A DNA stretch of 57,389 nucleotides from Pleurocapsales cyanobacterium LEGE 06147 (GCA_015207585.1 JADEWQ010000027.1:1-57389), one strand, 5' to 3'; shown: positions 47,609-56,783, counted from the stretch's first letter. The notes: generated by a model not told the origin, from the sequence alone. Numbers and translations: made by a program.

Positions 47609-48154
47609 CTAATTATTAACAAATCCCAATACCAAACTATCATGCGCTAGGAAATGAGCCAAATGATAAGCTCTTTCTTCAGTTTCGAGCAAAATTTTCT
47701 CGTACAGATAACGAGTAGCGCGATCGCCTAAACTCTCTGCTTGTGACGCTTGGCGACGCAAGAGTTGAATTATGGCTTGCTCGGCTGCCAGATCGTGTTC
47801 TACCATGCTACGAGAGTCATAAGCACCATCAGCTTCTGGTTCAAAGCAGCACAATTCGGCTAACTTGGCAAAACCAGCAGCGGGAATACCACCCAATCCA
47901 TTTAAACGCTCGCCCAAGTCGTGAACGTGACCTTGAACTTCATCATAACTGTCTGCAAAAAATTGGTGCAGGGAGTAAAATTCGGCCCCTTCTACCACAA
48001 AGTGATGTTTTTGATATTGTAGGTACAGTGCTTGAAAGCTGGCTAAAGCCATATTTAAGCCTTCACAAACTGGTTCGGTGACATGTTTTTCAAGAAGTAC
48101 TGCATTATCCCCTACCTCACCAAAGGGGCGTACCAAACCTGTAGTTGTAGACAT
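47609..48154 (-). CDS. dpsA: DpsA, ferritin-like DNA-protection protein
   Basis: A 181-residue Dps-family protein that oxidises and stores iron in a dodecamer and protects DNA. The inter-subunit ferroxidase residues are visible: [41 protein letters not shown] (H50/H51 zone, H63, D67-E73 region). An N-terminal tail of about 20 residues and a longer C-terminus are typical of cyanobacterial DpsA. It starts at ATG 48154. A perfect spaced palindrome lies 73 bases upstream, and a clear terminator follows the gene. Confidence 0.93.
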   Translation of the reverse strand: MSTTTGLVRPFGEVGDNAVLLEKHVTEPVCEGLNMALASFQALYLQYQKHHFVVEGAEFYSLHQFFADSYDEVQGHVHDLGERLNGLGGIPAAGFAKLAELCCFEPEADGAYDSRSMVEHDLAAEQAIIQLLRRQASQAESLGDRATRYLYEKILLETEERAYHLAHFLAHDSLVLGFVNN

Positions 48155-48226
48155 AATTAGTGTTCTCCTCTCGCTCTACTCTCAGTTAGGCAGGCTTATT
48201 GATAATTACACCTTAACACACAATAG

Positions 48227-48241
48227 CTGGAACAGTTCCAG
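48227..48241. promoter_or_regulatory. Palindromic candidate operator upstream of dpsA
   Basis: CTGGAAC-A-GTTCCAG, a perfect 7-base inverted repeat with a one-base centre, 73 bases before the dpsA start. It does not look like a Fur or PerR box. The stretch 48155-48508 between dpsA and the next gene is otherwise AT-rich and unremarkable. Confidence 0.5.
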
Positions 48242-48508
48242 AAGAAAATTAAAGTCAGGTTAAAAATTGTATTATTCATTACATCAATTTATTGATAAAC
48301 AAAAATTTATTTCAAAAATTTTACTCAAATTGTTGCTACTTTTTATTGTTTAGTCGTTATACTATTTTTTATACTGAAATTTAATGAATTTAATTCTCAA
48401 TAAGCTTGGATTAATTGACTGGATGTACAAACCCTTTACGAGCTTAACTTCAATGAGAAGAACCAAAAGCTAGTAGATAGTTGTAAAAACACTCTGTATT
48501 AACTAATA

Positions 48509-48778
48509 ATGAGTATTAATAATTCTGAAGTAGAAACACAGCAAGTTGTCACTGTTAACTGGGCGGAGAGATGGTCAGTTTATTATCGTTTGCAGGAATT
48601 GCAAATACCTTGTAAATGCAGTACAAATCAACCTTTACAAGTGCAACTAGACAGTACTAAAACCGCCATTCAGCTATGGAGTGTTGCCAGACAATTTAAT
48701 GGGTCCCGTCAAGAATTAGTGGATTGGCTTGAGTGCTGCTGGCAGCTCAAAAGCGCTCGACGAGAAGAATATAATTAA
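48509..48778 (+). CDS. Hypothetical protein, [2Fe-2S] gene partner
   Basis: An 89-residue protein with mixed alpha-beta content that I do not recognise (VVTVNWAERWSVYYRLQELQIPCKCSTNQPLQVQL, then LWSVARQFNGSRQELVDWLECCW). It has several cysteines (CKC, ECC). Its gene ends 14 bases before the next one, a ferredoxin-domain protein, so the two are likely one transcript. ATG start at 48509. Confidence 0.75.
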   Translation: MSINNSEVETQQVVTVNWAERWSVYYRLQELQIPCKCSTNQPLQVQLDSTKTAIQLWSVARQFNGSRQELVDWLECCWQLKSARREEYN

Positions 48779-48791
48779 CTGGGTGAGACAA

Positions 48792-49418
48792 ATGGCTAAG
48801 ACAAAAAATATAGTTTCCGAATTTAACTTTGTAGGACAGTTAATAGATGTAGTTACTAAGAATGATAATCAAATAAAATATCTTAAGCTTTCTGCTGCTA
48901 ACAAGGAATACTGGATTAAGGTTGCTAAAGAAATTAGAGAAGATATCCGTCAGATAGTTACCCCAGGCTGTAAGTTACAAGTTAGGGGTAAGCAAAAACG
49001 AAATATTAAAAATATTAAAGTAAAATATAAAGCCTACGCAGTTGAGTTAGTTAACGAGGAACAAGGAAAAGAAGTTAACAGTCAGCCTCTTACTGTTTTA
49101 GATTCTAGATGCCCGATGTCCGATGTTTTATTACCAACTGCCAGCCAAAATTCTCTTAAACCAGCAGCAAAAATTTTAGTATGTAAAAAATCAAGTTGCT
49201 GGAAACGGGGAGGCGAAAAAGTTTGCCAAGTAATAGAAGCAATGCGTCGCGATCGCGATTTGGGCGATAAGATTCAAATAAAAACTACTGGTTGTCTCAA
49301 GCGTTGTAAACAAGGACCTAACCTAGTAATCATGCCAGACAAAGCTCGCTACAGTAATGTCAAACCCCAACAAGTTCCCCTTTTGTTAGAAAAACACTTG
49401 TTCTCATCGCTTAACTAG
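48792..49418 (+). CDS. Protein with OB-like N-terminus and thioredoxin-like [2Fe-2S] domain
   Basis: A 208-residue protein. Residues 1-100 (FNFVGQLIDVVTKNDNQIKYLKLSAANKEYWIKVAKEIR, KLQVRGKQKRN) look like a small OB-type barrel, as in nucleic-acid-binding proteins. Residues about 125-208 form a thioredoxin-like [2Fe-2S] ferredoxin: LVCKKSSCWKRGGEKVCQVIEAM and KTTGCLKRCKQGPNLVIMPD supply the four cluster cysteines. The linker is rich in Gln and Ser. ATG 48792 (MAKTKNIV) is the sensible start, as the upstream extension overlaps the neighbouring gene. It is coded just after the small Cys-containing protein. Role unknown. Confidence 0.88.
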   Translation: MAKTKNIVSEFNFVGQLIDVVTKNDNQIKYLKLSAANKEYWIKVAKEIREDIRQIVTPGCKLQVRGKQKRNIKNIKVKYKAYAVELVNEEQGKEVNSQPLTVLDSRCPMSDVLLPTASQNSLKPAAKILVCKKSSCWKRGGEKVCQVIEAMRRDRDLGDKIQIKTTGCLKRCKQGPNLVIMPDKARYSNVKPQQVPLLLEKHLFSSLN

Positions 49419-49426
49419 TGCAGGAA

Positions 49427-49447
49427 GTCAAAAGTCAAAAGTCAAAA
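49427..49447. repeat. Tandem heptamer GTCAAAA x3
   Basis: Three exact copies of GTCAAAA follow the preceding gene. Short tandem repeats of this kind are common in filamentous and coccoid cyanobacterial genomes. A similar AGTCAGGAGTCAG run occurs near 33370. Confidence 0.7.
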
Positions 49448-49508
49448 AATTATAATATAGACATTTCGTCGCTCTGAATAGTACGCCATAATAGATTTGC
49501 GTGCTTTC

Positions 49509-51299
49509 TTAGCGTTCTTTGCGCCTTTGCGTGAAGCTAATAACTTGCTTCCATATTTTCAAAGCCAACTCTTCCAGCCAAAGTATAGTGCGATCGAGCC
49601 ATTCCAAAAGGATTTCTAGAGGATGCTTGACGTAACCCACCGCAGTAGCATCAGTTTCTACCCAATCGGGTGTTGTTTGTCGTGAATGCAAAACTTCAGC
49701 ACCAGTAGAATTGTCAGTAGCATTTAGAGTTGAACTTTCCTGCGGTTTGAGAGTTACATTGGTAAGATGAGTTTGAACAACTGATAGCGCGCGGGATTTT
49801 AGTGGCTGAAGACGAGACTTAATTCTGTTTTTTTTCCATTGTTTAGATTTGGTTGGTTTATGAATAGCTTCCGGCAGACTTTTTTTGTCAGTTTTTCCCT
49901 TGAGAGTAACTAATCTTTGAGACGTTTGAGCAATAGTTGGTGAAGAAAAAGTATCGCTAAAAAGGTCACTCCAGGATAACCAAGGATCTTCTGGCGATGC
50001 TGTTGGTAGAGAGGAAGATGAAGTTGTCGGCTGTAGGGGAATTTTGCTTGAGGAATGGGAAAGATCGTTTCCGTAAACTTTACCAAAGAAATAATCGATC
50101 GCTGCCTTAATTAACACCTGAATCTGAAAAGGATCTGGTTCGGAATGTTCCCTGGTAGCATTGAGATTTTCCCCAGGAGATTGTCGCTGCTTAAGAGTGC
50201 CAGTTTGGTTAATTTTATAGGAAAGGTTGTTACCTACCTGATGAACTAATGTAACTAAATTTTGGGATTGAGTTTCTAACCCGGCAAGAGCGCGATCGAG
50301 AATAATAGATAATTCCTCTAAAGGCGATCGCTTGTAGCTAATTTCTGTAGATTCGGACGATACAGAAACGAGACTAGATTCACCAAAGAGATTAGTTTTA
50401 AGTGCTACGGGACTAGTTTGTAACCAATCAATAATGTTCCAGACAAAACGTACTGGCGGTAAGGCTTTGGAGTTGTTAGAAGAAAAGTTGGGTAAACTCT
50501 GAAGAATTTTTTTGGTGGTTGTCTTCAGAAAACCTCGATGGGGGCGATAAGCTGCTAGTGCTTGAATGATGCGCTGTTGTAATTGCTGCTGTTGTTGAGA
50601 AGTTAGAATATCGAGAATTTGGTTATCTTGAGTGACTAACACCAGAACGCGAGATTCTACAAGAGTAGCTATACCCTGAATCGCTAATGTTCTTTTATTC
50701 CTTCTTGGTAGAGAGTTGGTTTCGTCTAAATGAGAATTGAGAATTAAGGATTGGCGATCCCGCAGGGATCTGCTTCGCAGGTCGCTAATTGCCAGATTGA
50801 CTAAATTTTCTCCTTGCTGGGGTAATCGATTTTCCGTTAATTCAAGTGCTTTGTTTTGATGCCGAAACCATTCAATTTTAATTTGTTTGGGAATAGGAGA
50901 ACGAAGTTGTGCGACAAATTTGCTCAGTTTTCCCCATATATTTGTCTGCTTATCTTCTAATTCCCTCTTTTCTTCATTTCCTTCTATCAGCCAAGGCTTA
51001 ACTGCTTGTAATACTTTTTCAATTGGTGCATCGACAGCAGAAAATTGTATCTGTGCATCTAATTCTAATTCTGAGCCAGGAGGCAAAGCAGAAGACGATT
51101 GAACTTGCTGTTCGAGTTGCTGTCTCGTCGAACGCCCCATTTGTACCATCAAGTAAATCGGATAGAGAAGCGTTTGTATACCCCACTCCGTTGCTATTTG
51201 AATCTGTCGTACTGCTTGAGTAACGCGATCGCTCCAACGAATTTTGTAGCGATTGAGCAAATTAAATAAGCGGCTTTGATAGGGACCGGAAGAAGACAT
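49509..51299 (-). CDS. Large hypothetical protein with in-frame palindromic repeat
   Basis: A 596-residue, basic, mostly soluble protein of a type seen in cyanobacteria but of unknown function. N-terminus SSGPYQSRLFNLLNRYKIRWSDR, then RQIQIATEWGIQTLLYPIYLMVQ, a possible amphipathic or membrane-associated helix. The middle holds VESRVLVLVTQDNQILDIL. The C-terminus is Ser/Thr/Gln-rich, with VKHPLEILLEWLDRTILWLEELALKIWKQV at the end, another amphipathic helix. ATG 51299 is preferred to a TTG six codons before. A palindromic repeat (50755-50793) is carried in frame as LRSRSLRDRQS. Possibly a membrane-scaffold protein, by helix pattern only. Confidence 0.75.
   Translation of the reverse strand: MSSSGPYQSRLFNLLNRYKIRWSDRVTQAVRQIQIATEWGIQTLLYPIYLMVQMGRSTRQQLEQQVQSSSALPPGSELELDAQIQFSAVDAPIEKVLQAVKPWLIEGNEEKRELEDKQTNIWGKLSKFVAQLRSPIPKQIKIEWFRHQNKALELTENRLPQQGENLVNLAISDLRSRSLRDRQSLILNSHLDETNSLPRRNKRTLAIQGIATLVESRVLVLVTQDNQILDILTSQQQQQLQQRIIQALAAYRPHRGFLKTTTKKILQSLPNFSSNNSKALPPVRFVWNIIDWLQTSPVALKTNLFGESSLVSVSSESTEISYKRSPLEELSIILDRALAGLETQSQNLVTLVHQVGNNLSYKINQTGTLKQRQSPGENLNATREHSEPDPFQIQVLIKAAIDYFFGKVYGNDLSHSSSKIPLQPTTSSSSLPTASPEDPWLSWSDLFSDTFSSPTIAQTSQRLVTLKGKTDKKSLPEAIHKPTKSKQWKKNRIKSRLQPLKSRALSVVQTHLTNVTLKPQESSTLNATDNSTGAEVLHSRQTTPDWVETDATAVGYVKHPLEILLEWLDRTILWLEELALKIWKQVISFTQRRKER
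50755..50793. repeat. Palindromic repeat inserted in coding sequence
   Basis: Two adjacent small palindromes, GATCCC-GCA-GGGATC and CTGC-TTC-GCAG, make a repeat unit of about 39 bases that is much richer in G and C than the surrounding gene. On the minus strand it reads in frame as SDLRSRSLRDRQ. This looks like a small mobile palindromic repeat that entered a protein gene without breaking it. Confidence 0.65.
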
Positions 51300-51400
51300 C
51301 GACTGCACCAACAACTAATCCTCTCTATTATGCCTATTTCGCAAATTAATTTTTAACCGCTAATTCGCATTTCTTGACACTCATCAAAAGTTGGCTATCT

Positions 51401-52861
51401 TCAATGCTCTAATATCTGAGATAGCTTAAAAATACCTTGCTCTATTTGAGTTTCTTCTAGCTGGGCATAACCAAAGATAAATTCCCCTTGGTGTTGAGGT
51501 TTCCAATAATACTCTCTAGCACTAATCAAGCCAACTCCAACTCCTGCTGCTTTTTGGATTACCATGTCATCCGATAAACCTGTTTCAATTTTGACCATCA
51601 CATGAATACCTGCATTCGCCCCAAGGATAGTTATTCTCGAACCAAAATAGTTTTGAAAAGCCTCGATCAAAACTTGGCGACGTAGATTGTAAAGATGTCG
51701 CATTCGTCGGATATGTCGTTCAAAATGTCCTTCGGCAATCCAATCGGTAAGGGCGTACTGTTCCAAAAGTGAAGAAGCGCGATCGCATAACCACTTAGCT
51801 TTACTCACAAGAGATATCCATGATAGCGGTACGACCAAATAGCCGATTCTTAAAGACGGAAACATAGTTTTAGAGAAAGTCCCTACATAAATTACCGACT
51901 GACTTCGATCCATTCCCTGTAAAGCAGGAATGGGTTGCTCTCCATAACGATACTCGCTGTCGTAGTCATCTTCGATAATCAGCGTTTCTGTTGTTTGTGC
52001 CCATTGGAGAAGTGCTATTCTCTGTGCCAATGTTAAGGTAACTCCCGTAGGAAATTGATGGGATGGCGTAACGTAGACTAATTTAAACTTTTGATGGCAG
52101 CGAGCGAGAGCTTCTACATCTAAACCCTCAGAATTTACAGCAATAGGTTGTAAATTAGCTCCTTGTCCCCTAAAACAATAACGTGCCCCCAGATAACCAG
52201 GGTCTTCCATTGCCACCCAATCTCCTGGATCTAAGATCGGGCGAGCAATTAGATTTAATGCTTGCTGAGAACCATTAACAATGATTACTTGTTCTGGAGT
52301 ACATCGAACCGCACGAGAACGTCCCAAATAGTTAGCAATTTCGACTCTGAGAGGAAAATATCCGGCAGCATCGGGAGTATAATGCAGCAAAGTTGGAGAA
52401 TTTTTGCAATGACGAGATAAAAGCCTTCGCCACTGTGAGATCGGAAAAAACTCTACAGCAGGATTGCCATACCGAAAACTAATTTCATTTTCTGGTTCTG
52501 AAACTTCTAAGTGCTTTACAGAAATTAAATTATTGCCAAATTGAGAGAGTACAGAGGATCTAGATGATTGTGCTGCCACGAGTTCGATCGCTTTAGATTG
52601 TAACCAATCATCAGGTATTTGAGAACATACATAAGTTCCCGCTCCACAGCGAGTTTCCAGATATCCTTCACTCTCGAGTTGTTCGTAACTCTGAGTAACT
52701 GTAAAACGAGATATATTTAGAGATTTTGCCAGAGTGCGAGATGAAGGAAGTTTTTGATTGGGTTTAAGTCTTCCTTCTAGAACAGCATGACGTAGCTTCT
52801 CTGCAAGTTGTTGATAGATTGGGATAGCAGAGGTGCGATCGAGGAAGATAGCTAAATCCAT
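51401..52861 (-). CDS. MocR/PdxR-type regulator, second copy
   Basis: A 486-residue GntR-aminotransferase fusion, complete and similar throughout to the one at 10496-11959. Its winged-helix segment LPSSRTLAKSLNISRFTVTQSYEQLESEGYLETRCGAGTYVCSQIPDDW differs from it at few positions. PLP pocket: EDDYDSEYRYGEQPIPALQ and the lysine in GTFSKTMFPSLRIGYL. It is divergent from the PNPOx-like and amidotransferase operon across 102 bases that contain the direct-repeat operator, the standard arrangement for a MocR regulator and its target. Confidence 0.95.
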   Translation of the reverse strand: MDLAIFLDRTSAIPIYQQLAEKLRHAVLEGRLKPNQKLPSSRTLAKSLNISRFTVTQSYEQLESEGYLETRCGAGTYVCSQIPDDWLQSKAIELVAAQSSRSSVLSQFGNNLISVKHLEVSEPENEISFRYGNPAVEFFPISQWRRLLSRHCKNSPTLLHYTPDAAGYFPLRVEIANYLGRSRAVRCTPEQVIIVNGSQQALNLIARPILDPGDWVAMEDPGYLGARYCFRGQGANLQPIAVNSEGLDVEALARCHQKFKLVYVTPSHQFPTGVTLTLAQRIALLQWAQTTETLIIEDDYDSEYRYGEQPIPALQGMDRSQSVIYVGTFSKTMFPSLRIGYLVVPLSWISLVSKAKWLCDRASSLLEQYALTDWIAEGHFERHIRRMRHLYNLRRQVLIEAFQNYFGSRITILGANAGIHVMVKIETGLSDDMVIQKAAGVGVGLISAREYYWKPQHQGEFIFGYAQLEETQIEQGIFKLSQILEH

Positions 52862-52869
52862 AATCCGAT

Positions 52870-52901
52870 AAGTGGACTGGTATAAAAAACCAAAAGTGGC
52901 T
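52870..52901 (+). promoter_or_regulatory. Bipartite direct-repeat operator before PNPOx-like gene
   Basis: AAGTGGACT, 14 bases, AAAGTGGCT, ending 62 bases before the PNPOx start codon; ACCAAT follows at the same offset as in the copy at 9276-9307. The half site resembles AAAGTGG-type sites described for actinobacterial PdxR. Given the divergent MocR gene alongside, this is a likely MocR binding site. Not tested. Confidence 0.7.
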
Positions 52902-52963
52902 CTTGGATCGTACCAATCTTATGTTTATTTTAGTTATGTATTCTATTAATAATTAGTTAACTG

Positions 52964-53629
52964 ATGTCTGATTCCAAACAGCTTCAAGCAACTGAACGAA
53001 GCAAAGTTAAACGCCTCCCGAAACGCGGTTCTTACGAGCGAGGACTTATCTACGAAATTTTAGATGAAGCCCTCGTCGCTCATGTAGGATTTGTTGTCGA
53101 TAATCAACCCTTCGTCATTCCCATGGCATACGGACGAGAAGGCGATCGCCTCTATATTCATGGTTCTTCTGTTAGTCGCTTGTTGCAAACCCTAGAAAAA
53201 GGTCTTGAAGTTTGCTTCACAGCAACTTTGTTAGACGGATTGGTAATTGCTCGCTCTTTGTTTCATCACTCTATGAACTATCGCTCGGTAGTGTTATTTG
53301 GCAAAGCAACACTGGTTAAAAGTGAAGCAGAGAAAATGACTGCGCTACAAGTTCTCACAGAACAAATTATCCCCGGACGTTGGCAGCAAGCTCGTCTTCC
53401 TAATTCTCATGAATTAAAAGCTACAAGTGTTCTTTCATTGCCAATTGAAGAAGGTTCGGCTAAAGTCCGCAGTGGCTCACCTAATGATAGTACTGATGAT
53501 TACTCCCTACCTATTTGGGCGGGTGAATTACCCCTGAGAATAACTTCAGGCATTCCCATTCGAGATCCGCAACTTTCTGCCGAGATTAATCCACCTGAAA
53601 ACCTATTTAACTATTGTCGAGGGAGATAG
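52964..53629 (+). CDS. FMN-binding split-barrel protein (PNPOx/NimA-like)
   Basis: A 221-residue flavin-dependent split-barrel protein of the pyridoxamine 5'-phosphate oxidase family: RGSYERGLIYEILDEALVAHVGFVVDNQPFVIPMAYGREGDRLYIHGSSVSRLL, then CFTATLLDGLVIARSLFHHSMNYRSVVLFGKA. H79 and S80 at HGSS, with H103/H104 in FHHSMNYRS, match the NimA-like branch, so nitroreductase-type or other FMN chemistry is as likely as pyridoxal synthesis. Controlled probably by the divergent MocR regulator. The amidotransferase starts four bases after its stop. Confidence 0.88.
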   Translation: MSDSKQLQATERSKVKRLPKRGSYERGLIYEILDEALVAHVGFVVDNQPFVIPMAYGREGDRLYIHGSSVSRLLQTLEKGLEVCFTATLLDGLVIARSLFHHSMNYRSVVLFGKATLVKSEAEKMTALQVLTEQIIPGRWQQARLPNSHELKATSVLSLPIEEGSAKVRSGSPNDSTDDYSLPIWAGELPLRITSGIPIRDPQLSAEINPPENLFNYCRGR

Positions 53630-53633
53630 CCAA

Positions 53634-54359
53634 ATGAAATTTCTGCTGATTAAGCACGTTGTTGAAGAAGGATTGGGAATCTTTGAACAGTTTTGTCATG
53701 ATGCTGGTATTGCCGTGGATACGGTAGAACTTGAAAAAGGCGATTCCTTTCCCAACTTAGAAGTTTACTCTGCTTTATGGGTAATGGGCGGTCCTATGAA
53801 TGTCAGCGATGAGGGGCAATTTCCCTGGTTGATTGAGGAGAAAGCTTTAATCGACAAGGCTGTCCGAGATCTCCATTTACCCTACATGGGCATTTGCCTT
53901 GGTGCACAACTTTTAGCTGAGGCTTTGGGAGGGGAAGTTCAACCGATGGCAGCCCCCGAAGTAGGTCTTCTTCCTATTAATCTAACGGAGGCAGGACTAA
54001 ATCACCCACTTACGGCAGGATTACCCAAAACACTCAAAGTTCTCCAGTGGCATGGTCAAGAAGTGAAACGGCTACCATCGGGAGCGACACTTCTCGCTTC
54101 CTCATCTTATTGTCAAGTACAAGCTTATGCAGTTGGAGATTGTGCATTTGGGCTGCAATTTCATAGTGAGGTAACTGAAGCAACAGTAGAGGATTGGGTG
54201 CAAATTCCTGCCTATCGAGCCGATTTAGAGTTAACTCTTGGTTCAACTGGCCGTGACAATTTGAAACAAGCTGTTGATGCACGACTTGCAATCATGAATC
54301 GGGAAGCCAAAATTCTCTTTGAAAACTTTGTACAGATTGTCAAAAATAGTATGAACTAA
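53634..54359 (+). CDS. Class I glutamine amidotransferase-like protein
   Basis: A 241-residue GATase1 domain. The triad is visible: nucleophile C91 in MGICLGAQLLAEALGG, then histidine and glutamate in GLQFHSEVTEATVEDW. Opening MKFLLIKHVVEEGLGIFEQFCHDAGI is typical of stand-alone GATase proteins related to the GMP synthase glutaminase. It transfers or releases amide nitrogen; the partner synthase or acceptor is not adjacent. It is in one operon with the PNPOx-like gene (four-base gap), probably under the MocR regulator. Confidence 0.9.
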   Translation: MKFLLIKHVVEEGLGIFEQFCHDAGIAVDTVELEKGDSFPNLEVYSALWVMGGPMNVSDEGQFPWLIEEKALIDKAVRDLHLPYMGICLGAQLLAEALGGEVQPMAAPEVGLLPINLTEAGLNHPLTAGLPKTLKVLQWHGQEVKRLPSGATLLASSSYCQVQAYAVGDCAFGLQFHSEVTEATVEDWVQIPAYRADLELTLGSTGRDNLKQAVDARLAIMNREAKILFENFVQIVKNSMN

Positions 54360-54500
54360 AACTGAGTGTAGTTAATTAATTTTATTTAGCTACTCTAGTA
54401 ACTCCAACTTACAACTCTTTGCCGGATCTTTTCAAGCAGCTTAAACTGAAAGTGCTGAGGTGCAGTTACGCTTGACTCGTCTACCATCACGAATTGATTT

Positions 54501-56766
54501 ATGCTTAAAAGCAGTTCTATGGTAACTTCTGCCTATCCTGCCTCCTATACAGTCGTCCACAGGATTTCTGGTCGCTTGCGAGTTCGTATTCCCTATCTAA
54601 CTTACAATCGGGACTCTGCCTATTTTTTGCAAAAACAAGTTGCAGATATTTCAGGGGTTAGGTCGACTCGGGTCAATGGCTATGCGCGATCGCTAATTAT
54701 TGAATACGATTCATCTATACTGTCCGGCGACAAACTATTACAGCATCTTGAGGAAACCATTGACAAGGCATTAGTTTGCCAAAAACCTACTGCTTCAAAT
54801 AAGGGTACGCCCGAAAGACAGAAAAATATTCGTAACGATACCTTAGCCTATCCCTGGCAAAGATTAGCCCTGCCTACCTTCGGTCTTACTCTGGCAATTT
54901 TGGCTACTTCCTTGGAATTGTCCCTGCCAACCCGGTTACTAGGAAGCGTTACCTTTGCTGCATCGATGCCGCGGTTTATTAAATCTGGGAACGATCTAGC
55001 TCGGGGTCGATTCGATGAAGAGATCTTAGAGTTATTATGGACAGTTTTTTCCGGTCTAACCGGCGATTTTATTGCTCCCAACCTAGATATGGTTCTAGCA
55101 GAAACCTCAGATTTACTTCATGAAGCAACCAGTCCGGTTCCACCCTCACTCCAAACCAGCCATTTACCCATAGTCGAGCAAGTACGGGTAATGCGTGATG
55201 GAAAAGAAAGCAAAATTTCTATCGATGAATTACGGCGAAACGATATTGTAATGCTCGCGCCAGGGGAAACCTGTCCTGCCGACGGCATAATCTTGGAAGG
55301 GGAAGCATGGCTGGACTTTCGCTCGCTCACTGGAGAACCAACTCCATTGCCTCGCGGTAAAGGGAAGCAAATTTTAGCGGGATGTTCTGTGATTGATGGG
55401 TGTTTGCAGGTTCGAGTCGAACAACTCGCTGAAGATACCCAATATGCCCAAGGCGTGTCTTTAGCCGAGGATGCCCCCCTTCAGCAAACTCACATCAGCA
55501 ATTATGCTAAGAAAGTCGGGCAAACGCTAATTTTGCCCACCCTGGCACTTTCAGGAGGAATTTTTCTTCTAACAGCTAATCTGGAGCGTGCCCTGACACC
55601 TCTGCAATTAGATCTGCTCACGGGTATCAATCTATCCGCACCTACTACCATCCTCTCTGCCATGAAACGGGCAGAACGGGCTGGAATTTATGTTTATTCC
55701 GGGCGAGTTTTAGAAACCCTTACTCGGGCAGATACCGTTATTTTTGCTCGAACTGGTACTCTTACCCAAGGAACATTAACTGTTGTGGCAATTCATCCTT
55801 TTAGGGAGAAGGCGATGTTCTCCTCGGAGGAAGAAGCAACGACAGAATTGCTATCTTTGGCAGCCTCGGCAGAGCAGTGCGAACAGGGATGGCAGCACCC
55901 GGTTGCCCGTGCCATTATTAACCATGCTCGCGAGTTAGGGGTGCCTATTTATGCCAATGAGGCTTGCCATCGCCGAGCGGGATACGGAATGGCGGTGTCG
56001 GCTGAGGTAAACGATCGCACGATTGTAGTGGGAAGCCGCAACTATCTAAAGCATGAAGGCATAGAGTTTCCAGATACTATTGAGGAAATATCGGAGATGC
56101 ATGATGGTCAGCAGCGGGGATATTGGTATGTCTATGTTGCAGCGGACGGTCAGTTGTTGGGACAGATTATTTGTCGTGCCCAGGTGCGAGCGCAGAGTCG
56201 CCAGGTAGTAACTCGTCTGCGCCAACGCGGGTTGGATGTTTATATGGTGACGGGGGGAGGACGCGAAATGGCAGAGGCGATCGCCACCCAAGTGAACATT
56301 CCCTTAGAGTCCGTTCATGCAGAACTAACCCCAGAGGATAAGAAATCCCTAGTGCGCCGTCTCCAAGCCGAGGGTAGAACGGTTGTTTATATGGGCGAAG
56401 GCATCGATGACTACCCTGCCTTGCGCTATGCCAATGTTGCCGTGGGAACCCATCAATCCTGCTCTCTGATTCAAGAGACGGCAAATTTACGCTTACCCTA
56501 CGGCGATCTCATCAGTTTGCTCGTGGCGTTCGATCTAGCAACAGATGCTATTAACATTATTCGTCAAAATACTGATTGCTATTCCCAACATTGGTGCAAC
56601 CTTATTGGGCGTTCTGCTTATCTTAGATCCCATCTCGGTAGTAATCGCGAACAATACAGCAAACCTTTTGGCAGAATTAAATGCACTACGACCGCTGTTG
56701 AACAGAACTCAACCTCAAATTAATTATGAAAAATATAACAAAAGTCAGGAGTTAATAAATAATTAA
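54501..56766 (+). pseudogene. HMA-domain P-type ATPase homologue lacking its phosphorylation site, with 3' frameshift
   Basis: A protein of about 750 residues. Residues 15-85 are an HMA_2 domain (YTVVHRISGRLRVRIPYLTYN, GVRSTRVNGYARSLIIEYD). Actuator TGEP is present at 277-280. At the phosphorylation loop VIFARTGTLTQG, A416 and R417 replace the D and K of DKTGT; VTGGG replaces TGD near 585, and MGEGIDDYPAL (631-641) replaces GDGIND. The CPC membrane motif is absent (INLSAPTTILSAMKR), and few N-terminal helices remain. HP (466-467) is kept. The main frame stops at 56723, but near 56571 the family C-terminus LIAIPNIGATLLGVLLILDPISVVIANNTANLLAELNALRPLLN resumes in the next frame to 56766. Confidence 0.8.
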
Positions 56767-56783
56767 TCATTATCAATTATCAA

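Noticed and set aside
56545-56766. Separate small membrane protein gene at the end of the ATPase
   Set aside because: Its sequence is the normal C-terminus of the ATPase homologue in the shifted frame, not an independent gene.
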